Shown: one piece after another, positions 1-5,904 of the stretch | Layout of the letters: each line of letters opens with the position of its first letter | How positions within the stretch are numbered: the first letter of the stretch is position 1 | Source: Caulobacteraceae bacterium | Lineage (GTDB): Bacteria > Pseudomonadota > Alphaproteobacteria > Caulobacterales > Caulobacteraceae | Assembly (NCBI GenBank): GCA_004144935.1 | Contig: SDZP01000223.1 | Coordinates: 1-5,904 of the forward strand | Reading direction: 5' to 3' | Length of the DNA: 5,904 nt | Position numbers and translations under genes: made by a program | Notes under the pieces: model-generated | Databases searched by the model: none | Told to the model about the DNA's origin: nothing | Seen by the model: the letters and a program-made list of their open reading frames with translations, nothing else

Positions 1-54
1 AAGCGGGCCTGAGGCTCAAGGGGCCGTCTTCGACTGAAGACGGCCCCTTGAGCC

Positions 55-66
<12 letters not shown>
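1..66 (-). terminator. Perfect 31-bp stem-loop over the uvrA stop codon
   Basis: Bases 1-31 are the exact reverse complement of bases 36-66, with a 4-nt loop (GACT on the plus strand) at 32-35. The inner part, GGGGCCGTCTTC paired with GAAGACGGCCCC, is a typical GC-rich intrinsic-terminator stem placed just after uvrA, so a terminator is the simplest reading. The outer arm runs through the uvrA stop codon (55-57) and its last three codons (Lys-Arg-Ala). The minus-strand arm ends in TT at the window edge, so any following U-tract lies outside and cannot be seen. The stem is longer and more perfect than a terminator needs, and the symmetry may continue past base 1; a fold-back sequencing or assembly artefact is therefore a real alternative. 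The inverted repeat itself is certain; its role is inferred. Confidence 0.65.
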
Positions 67-2949
<2,883 letters not shown>

Positions 2950-3019
2950 GATGTCCCGAGAACGCAGAGGCCGGACCATCGGTCCCGGCGTGAACGGCAA
3001 TATGTAGTGCTCAGGCCGC

Positions 3020-3048
3020 TTATTAACACAAGAACAAGATGCGAACAA
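3020..3048 (-). promoter_or_regulatory. Probable uvrA promoter
   Basis: On the minus strand a TTGTTC hexamer (3043-3048) is followed by a 17-bp spacer and TAATAA (3020-3025), an acceptable but weak sigma-70-type -35/-10 pair. A transcript would start near 3013 and carry a leader of about 64 nt before the uvrA ATG. The SOS box lies over the -35 and spacer, which supports the assignment. Exact hexamers are an inference; alphaproteobacterial promoters often match the E. coli consensus poorly. Confidence 0.55.
3032..3046 (-). promoter_or_regulatory. LexA (SOS) box of uvrA
   Basis: The plus strand reads GAACAAGATGCGAAC, that is GAAC-N7-GAAC; the minus strand, in the direction of uvrA, reads GTTC-N7-GTTC. 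This is the direct-repeat LexA site known for alphaproteobacteria, including Caulobacter, where uvrA belongs to the SOS regulon. It overlaps the proposed -35 hexamer and spacer, where bound LexA would block RNA polymerase, and lies about 83 bp upstream of the uvrA ATG. The match to the four-base half sites is exact. That LexA binds here is inferred from family knowledge. Confidence 0.88.
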
Positions 3049-3090
3049 ACGTCGCGGTCCCGACTTGTTGCCATCCTGTGGCAGCAGGCC

Positions 3091-3489
3091 TCAGTCCGCG
3101 TCGAGCAGGGGACCGGCCGGATAGATCAGCCGGCAGCCGTATTCGAACTCGGTCCCGGCGGCCTGACTGTCCTGCCAGCAGGCGTCCAGACCATCAGTGT
3201 CCTTCTTTGGTCTGGTCGTATAGCGCAGGGTGACCGAGGCCCTGGTCTCGCTGTGGGTCGCCGAGGCCGGCAGGGTCCCCAGCTTGTCGTAGAAGCGCTT
3301 GGCGGGCTCGCCCTGGCAGCTCAGCAGCAGGTAGCCATTCTGGGCCTTGAGGTTGCCCCGCTCGGCCGCGTCCCGGAAGCAGTCGGAATAAAAGGCGGCG
3401 TTCGGCGGCGCCGGCTGATCCCTGGCCGGGTCGAGGACCGGCTCGTCCTTGCCGAGCAGCAGCAGCGAAAACGCGAGCACTTCCAGCAT
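3091..3489 (-). CDS. Hypothetical small four-cysteine protein, possibly exported
   Basis: A 132-residue protein that I do not recognise. It begins with a short hydrophobic run (about residues 3-12, VLAFSLLLL in its core), followed by a Pro/Asp-rich stretch (15-29) and a soluble remainder. Four cysteines (37, 58, 104, 119) could form two disulfides if the protein is periplasmic. The hydrophobic run is short, has no basic residues before it and is followed by no clear AxA signal-peptidase site, so export is only a possibility. The segment Cys37-Gly60, with alternating Ala, Leu and Tyr, reads as a folded helical region. The start at 3489 is well supported by a strong ribosome site. The gene lies 54 bp downstream of the thioesterase gene on the same strand and about 40 bp upstream of the uvrA promoter, so it may be co-transcribed with the thioesterase. 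GC-rich third positions favour a real gene. Confidence 0.75.
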   Translation of the reverse strand: MLEVLAFSLLLLGKDEPVLDPARDQPAPPNAAFYSDCFRDAAERGNLKAQNGYLLLSCQGEPAKRFYDKLGTLPASATHSETRASVTLRYTTRPKKDTDGLDACWQDSQAAGTEFEYGCRLIYPAGPLLDAD

Positions 3490-3495
3490 GACGGA

Positions 3496-3502
3496 CTCCC
3501 TT
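3496..3502 (-). promoter_or_regulatory. Strong Shine-Dalgarno site setting the start at 3489
   Basis: The minus strand reads AAGGGAG followed by 6 nt and then ATG. This is the clearest ribosome binding site in the window and fixes the start of the four-cysteine protein. It overlaps a GANTC sequence (GACTC, 3494-3498), the target of the CcrM methyltransferase in Caulobacter relatives. Confidence 0.7.
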
Positions 3503-3515
3503 GAGGGGTCAGCCT

Positions 3516-3531
3516 GACGGCCGCCGCCGTC
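3516..3531 (-). terminator. Short GC hairpin between thioesterase and downstream gene
   Basis: GACGGC (3516-3521) and GCCGTC (3526-3531) are perfect complements around a 4-nt loop, 12 nt past the thioesterase stop codon. No T-tract follows in the direction of transcription, so efficient intrinsic termination is doubtful. It could be a weak or partial terminator, an mRNA 3'-end stabiliser, or chance in GC-rich DNA. Confidence 0.25.
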
Positions 3532-3543
3532 GGACGCAATCGC

Positions 3544-3975
3544 TCAGGCCGCCCGCACCACCGAAAACGTCGCATTGGCCCGGGCGCAGGGCTTGCCGTC
3601 GGCGGTGACGAAACACTGGGCGAAACAGATCGAGCGGCCGATCTTCACAAAGCCGGTGGCGAATTCCAACCACTGGCCCACCCTTGCGACACCGACATAG
3701 TCGGTGGTCATGCTTGCGGTCAGCAGGCCGCTGAGCGATCCGGCCTCGGCCTGTTCGACGCAGGAAAGGCCCATGGCGTTGTCCGCCAGCGCGGCGATCA
3801 GGCCGCCGTGCACCAGGCCCCGGCTGTTCACATGCGTCTCGCCGGCGCGCAGGCCGATGATCACCGCTTCGCCCGGAATGCGCCTGCTGAAGATCGGCTC
3901 CCAGGGATCGGTCAGGCCGCTCTTGCGGAAATGCGGTTCGAAGCCTTCTGGCGTTTGCATCGGTTCAGCTTTCAT
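3544..3975 (-). CDS. PaaI-type hotdog-fold acyl-CoA thioesterase
   Basis: A 143-residue protein of the 4HBT/PaaI thioesterase family, normally cytoplasmic tetramers that hydrolyse acyl-CoA or aryl-CoA thioesters. The defining stretch is at 50-68: Asn50, then G-L-V-HGG (His56-Gly58) and A-L-A-DN (Asp65-Asn66). His-Gly-Gly followed by the helix with this aspartate is the family hallmark, and Asp65 corresponds by position in the motif to the catalytic Asp of PaaI (inference). The strand ending A-N-A-T-F-S-V-V near the C-terminus is also typical. Length is normal. The substrate cannot be read from sequence; no phenylacetate genes are nearby. Two starts are possible, ATG 3975 and ATG 3960 (Met6); neither has a clear ribosome site, and the first lies only a few bases past the likely transcription start. 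The gene is divergent from a TetR repressor and shares its operator, so repression by that protein is likely. Confidence 0.9.
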   Translation of the reverse strand: MKAEPMQTPEGFEPHFRKSGLTDPWEPIFSRRIPGEAVIIGLRAGETHVNSRGLVHGGLIAALADNAMGLSCVEQAEAGSLSGLLTASMTTDYVGVARVGQWLEFATGFVKIGRSICFAQCFVTADGKPCARANATFSVVRAA

Positions 3976-3976
3976 T

Positions 3977-3988
3977 TAGACCGGTCTA
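3977..3988. promoter_or_regulatory. 12-bp palindromic operator between thioesterase and TetR genes
   Basis: TAGACCGGTCTA is a perfect palindrome in the 46-bp space between the divergent start codons (3975 and 4022). It ends one base before the TATAAT box of the plus-strand gene, in the -35/-10 spacer, and covers the probable transcription start of the minus-strand gene. Palindromes of the TAGACC/GGTCTA type are known targets of TetR-family repressors, including the LmrA/QdoR group that the adjacent regulator resembles. Binding is inferred from symmetry, position and neighbour. Confidence 0.78.
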
Positions 3989-3994
3989 TATAAT
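3987..3994. promoter_or_regulatory. Back-to-back -10 elements of the divergent promoters
   Basis: A perfect TATAAT lies at 3989-3994 on the plus strand, 27 nt before the TetR ATG, giving a transcription start near 4001. On the minus strand TATATA (3987-3992) can act as the -10 of the thioesterase gene with a start near 3980. I see no good -35 hexamer for either direction. The AT-rich octamer stands out in a GC-rich window. Confidence 0.55.
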
Positions 3995-4021
3995 TTCCGA
4001 GAAAGCCCGGAACCGCAAGTC

Positions 4022-4591
4022 ATGTCCGCCAAGCCGAAGCACCGCCAGGCCATCGTCGCCGCCGCCGTGCGCCTGTTCCGGCGCCAGGGGTACGCCGCCA
4101 CCGGCCTGAGCCAGATCGTCGAGGCCAGCGGCGCGCCGAAGGGGTCGCTCTACCACTACTTCCCGGCCGGCAAGGCGGCCATCGGGGCGGCGGCGGTGAC
4201 GGCGGCGGGCGAGACGGTGCGGGCGACCATTGTCGCCCTGCCGGCCGGAGACCGTCCCGGCGACTTCCTCCGCGAATACGCCCGGCTGATGGGCGGCTGG
4301 CTGCGGGCGTCCGGATTCACCGATGGCTCACCGATCGCCTCGGTCGTGCTGGAGCAGGCGGCGCAGGACGACGACATCGCCCGGGCCGCCCGGGCGGTCT
4401 ATGCGGCCTGGCGCGGGGCCATGGCCGACCGGCTCACCGCCGGCGGTCTGTCGGCGGCGGCGGCCGATCGCGTCGCCTTGCTGGCCATCACCAACCTGGA
4501 AGGCTCACTGATCCTGGCCCGCGCCGACCGCTCCGAGGCGCCGGTGCTGGCGGCGGCGGAGGCCTTGGCCGCGCTGGCGGACGTCAGCTGA
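4022..4591 (+). CDS. TetR-family transcriptional repressor (LmrA/YxaF-like)
   Basis: A 189-residue one-component regulator: an N-terminal helix-turn-helix binds an operator as a dimer, and a ligand in the C-terminal domain releases it. The TetR_N domain covers about residues 8-54, with A-A-x-x-L-F-x-x-x-G-Y at 14-24 and the recognition part TGLSQIVEASGAPKGSLYHY at 27-46, followed by F-P-x-G-K. The TGL-x-QI...SGAPKGSLY-x-x-FP wording is characteristic of the LmrA/YxaF (QdoR) branch, whose members control efflux or catabolic genes and respond to flavonoids or other hydrophobic compounds. The C-terminal half is Ala-rich and helical, as expected, and gives no ligand. The gene reads away from a thioesterase across a perfect palindrome, so autoregulation and control of the thioesterase are likely. 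A GGAA 9 nt before the ATG is the only ribosome site. The 3' end overlaps the convergent hydrolase gene by 8 bp. Confidence 0.93.
   Translation: MSAKPKHRQAIVAAAVRLFRRQGYAATGLSQIVEASGAPKGSLYHYFPAGKAAIGAAAVTAAGETVRATIVALPAGDRPGDFLREYARLMGGWLRASGFTDGSPIASVVLEQAAQDDDIARAARAVYAAWRGAMADRLTAGGLSAAAADRVALLAITNLEGSLILARADRSEAPVLAAAEALAALADVS
4584..4591. other. Tail-to-tail overlap palindrome carrying both stop codons
   Basis: The sequence TCAGCTGA is its own reverse complement. Its last three bases are the TGA stop of the plus-strand TetR gene and, read on the other strand, its first three bases are the TGA stop of the hydrolase gene. The two convergent genes therefore end inside one another with no room for a separate terminator. 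Confidence 0.9.
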
Positions 4592-5720
4592 GCAGCATCC
4601 GCCGCACCTCGTTGAACATCATGTGGTTCAGCCCGATCGCCCGCCCGTCGATGGCGTCGTGCAGAGACGAGACCTTGGCCACCACGATGCGGTTGGCCCG
4701 GTCGACGAACAGGTTCTGGCCGTGGATGCCCATCGCGAACAGCACCTGCGGCGCGTCGTCGATGACATACCAGCCGCTGCGGTAGCGCATGGTCATGCCG
4801 CCGAAAGCCCGGGCGAACTCGCCCTGTCGCCAGGCCTCGGTGTCGCCGCCGGTGGCGATATCCTCGACCCAGCCTGGCGGGACCATAGGATCGCCCTCGA
4901 CGATGCGCTGGCCCAACCGGGCGAAGTCGCGGACGGTGGCGCAGATCCCGCCGGTCGTGCGCGGCGCGCCGGCGACGTCCAGGGTGATCGCCCCGTCGTC
5001 CTCGGCCCCGGCCGGGGTCCACAGCAGCTCGCTGGCCAGGTCCGAGAATGCCCGGCCCGAAGCCCGCTCGATGATCCAGCCCATCAGGTCGGTGTTGGCA
5101 GAGACATAGGCGAACGGTCCGCCATGCTCGCCAGGCGGCCCTTGCAGGCCGGCCAGGAAGGCCTGCAGCCCCTGCGTTGTCTCTCCCGGCGCGAGCCGCT
5201 CCCAGCCGCTCGCCAGGCCGTAGGCGTGCTGCTGCTCGACGGTCAGGCGCACGCCCGTCCGCATGTCCAGCAGCTGGCGCAACGTCGCCCCGGCGTAGGG
5301 ACCGTCTTTCATCTCCGGCAGGTAGTCGGTGACCCGCGCGGCGACATCCAGCACCTTCTGCTCGACCAGCACCCCGACCAGCAGCCCGACCACCGACTTG
5401 GTCGCCGACATCAGGATATGCCGGTCGTGCGCGCCCAGGCCGTTGGCATAGGTCTCGAACACCAGCCGCCCGTCCTTCAGCACCACCATCCCGTCGGTGG
5501 CCGTCGCCGCCAGCACGGTCTCTAGGGACAGCGTCTGTCCGCCGGCCTTCAACGCAAACCCGTCCAGCGCCCCGGGGTCCGCCTCCGGCAGGTCCCAGGC
5601 CGACCCGGCCCAGATCGGCGCGGTCGGCATCAGGGCGTCGATGTTGCGGAAGGCCCAGCGATTGAAGGGGCTGTCGCGCCAGTTGGAGAGGTCGGCGCCG
5701 GTCTCGTCGGTCGAGGTCAT
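4584..5720 (-). CDS. NylB-like serine hydrolase of the beta-lactamase (class C) superfamily
   Basis: A 378-residue protein with the penicillin-recognising serine-hydrolase fold (Beta-lactamase family, PF00144 type), closest in style to 6-aminohexanoate-dimer hydrolase NylB. The catalytic SxxK motif is Ser105-Ala-Thr-Lys108. The second motif is Tyr205-Val-Ser-Ala-Asn209, with Tyr205 the likely general base, matching NylB Ser112, Lys115 and Tyr215 in order and spacing. The third-strand region is GIHGQ at 331-335, followed by strand L-F-V-D-x-x-N-R-I-V-V. The N-terminal NWRDSPFNRWAF resembles the NRWAF segment of NylB and supports the ATG at 5720. There is no signal peptide or membrane segment, so it is probably cytoplasmic, unlike true beta-lactamases. 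Family members cleave amides or esters of varied kinds; the natural substrate is unknown and nylon-oligomer activity should not be assumed. It lies 30 bp downstream of another minus-strand gene and has no visible ribosome site. Confidence 0.9.
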   Translation of the reverse strand: MTSTDETGADLSNWRDSPFNRWAFRNIDALMPTAPIWAGSAWDLPEADPGALDGFALKAGGQTLSLETVLAATATDGMVVLKDGRLVFETYANGLGAHDRHILMSATKSVVGLLVGVLVEQKVLDVAARVTDYLPEMKDGPYAGATLRQLLDMRTGVRLTVEQQHAYGLASGWERLAPGETTQGLQAFLAGLQGPPGEHGGPFAYVSANTDLMGWIIERASGRAFSDLASELLWTPAGAEDDGAITLDVAGAPRTTGGICATVRDFARLGQRIVEGDPMVPPGWVEDIATGGDTEAWRQGEFARAFGGMTMRYRSGWYVIDDAPQVLFAMGIHGQNLFVDRANRIVVAKVSSLHDAIDGRAIGLNHMMFNEVRRMLLS

Positions 5721-5737
5721 CGGCGTATCTAACGCCG
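5721..5737 (-). promoter_or_regulatory. Hairpin abutting the hydrolase start codon
   Basis: CGGCGT (5721-5726) and ACGCCG (5732-5737) pair perfectly around a 5-nt loop; on the minus strand the stem ends directly at the ATG of the hydrolase gene, where a Shine-Dalgarno site would be expected and none is seen. It could limit translation of a transcript coming from the upstream gene, serve as a small protein-binding site, or be a chance pairing in GC-rich DNA. Confidence 0.35.
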
Positions 5738-5750
5738 CCGCCCCGTCCTG

Positions 5751-5904
5751 TCAGCGCCGATCGATCCGCGCCGCGAAGCAGCCGCGCCGGGCGTAATGGG
5801 CGTGAAGGTAGGCGACCTTGGGATCGCTCAGCCAGGCTTCGATCAGGGGGGCGGCCGCGCGGCCGTCGACCACCTCGGCCTCGAGCATCATGTCGGCGCC
5901 ATCA
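5751..5904 (-). CDS. 3' end of an unrecognised gene, cut by the window edge
   Basis: An open minus-strand frame of 50 complete codons enters from the right edge and ends with TGA at 5751-5753. The visible peptide ends in A-R-R-G-C-F-A-A-R-I-D-R-R and contains E-A-W-L-S-D-P-K-V-A-Y-L-H-A-H-Y. Third positions are nearly all G or C, as in the neighbouring genes, which supports real coding. Two adjacent ATG codons lie inside, but a start so near the edge would give a 46-residue protein; a longer gene continuing outside is more likely. I do not recognise the family. Its stop is 30 bp upstream of the hydrolase start on the same strand, so the two may share a transcript. Confidence 0.6.
   Translation of the reverse strand, partial: DGADMMLEAEVVDGRAAAPLIEAWLSDPKVAYLHAHYARRGCFAARIDRR

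Noticed and set aside
2973..2985. GGACC-ATC-GGTCC hairpin in the uvrA leader as a regulatory element
   Set aside because: A 5-bp stem with a 3-nt loop is common in DNA this GC-rich, and nothing else supports a function.
2950..3048. N-terminal extension of UvrA by 33 residues from a TTG codon
   Set aside because: The extension begins inside the LexA box and spans the proposed -10, and UvrA family similarity starts at the ATG at 2949.
3069..3083. Small inverted repeat TGCCA-N5-TGGCA after the four-cysteine gene as a terminator
   Set aside because: Only a 5-bp stem and no T-tract; likely chance.
4623..5525. Plus-strand open frame of 300 codons opposite the NylB-like hydrolase
   Set aside because: Antisense shadow; the minus-strand frame has complete catalytic motifs and family similarity over its whole length.

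Overview
The window is GC-rich DNA with coding statistics and motifs of an alphaproteobacterium, most likely a member of the Caulobacterales (Caulobacter, Phenylobacterium or Brevundimonas type). The main evidence is a textbook alphaproteobacterial LexA/SOS box (GAAC-N7-GAAC) upstream of uvrA, a UvrA with a CPVS variant in its first zinc module, and strong G/C preference at third codon positions. The genus is an inference from style; no 16S or other marker is present.

Layout, left to right. Positions 1-66 are a perfect 31-bp stem with a 4-nt loop that covers the uvrA stop codon and reaches the window edge. uvrA (minus, 55-2949) encodes the complete excinuclease ABC subunit A. Its promoter and SOS box lie at 3020-3048. 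Upstream on the same strand are a small four-cysteine protein of unknown function (3091-3489) and a PaaI-type hotdog thioesterase (3544-3975). The thioesterase is divergent from a TetR-family repressor (plus, 4022-4591). The short space between them holds a perfect 12-bp palindrome next to a TATAAT box, a likely operator for both genes. The repressor gene meets a NylB-like serine hydrolase (minus, 4584-5720) tail to tail, with an 8-bp overlap. The last 154 bases carry the 3' end of another minus-strand gene that I do not recognise.

How the parts relate. UvrA is a DNA-repair housekeeping protein under probable LexA control. The TetR repressor and the thioesterase look like a small self-regulated pair: one operator could shut off both promoters, with the inducer perhaps an acyl-CoA or an aromatic compound (inference). 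The NylB-like hydrolase and the partial gene 30 bp upstream of it may form one transcript. I see no mobile element, CRISPR array, tRNA, rRNA or phage signature. Most of the window is ordinary core or near-core genome; the features most worth checking are the edge palindrome and the divergent operator. I did not find evidence of an undescribed multi-gene system.
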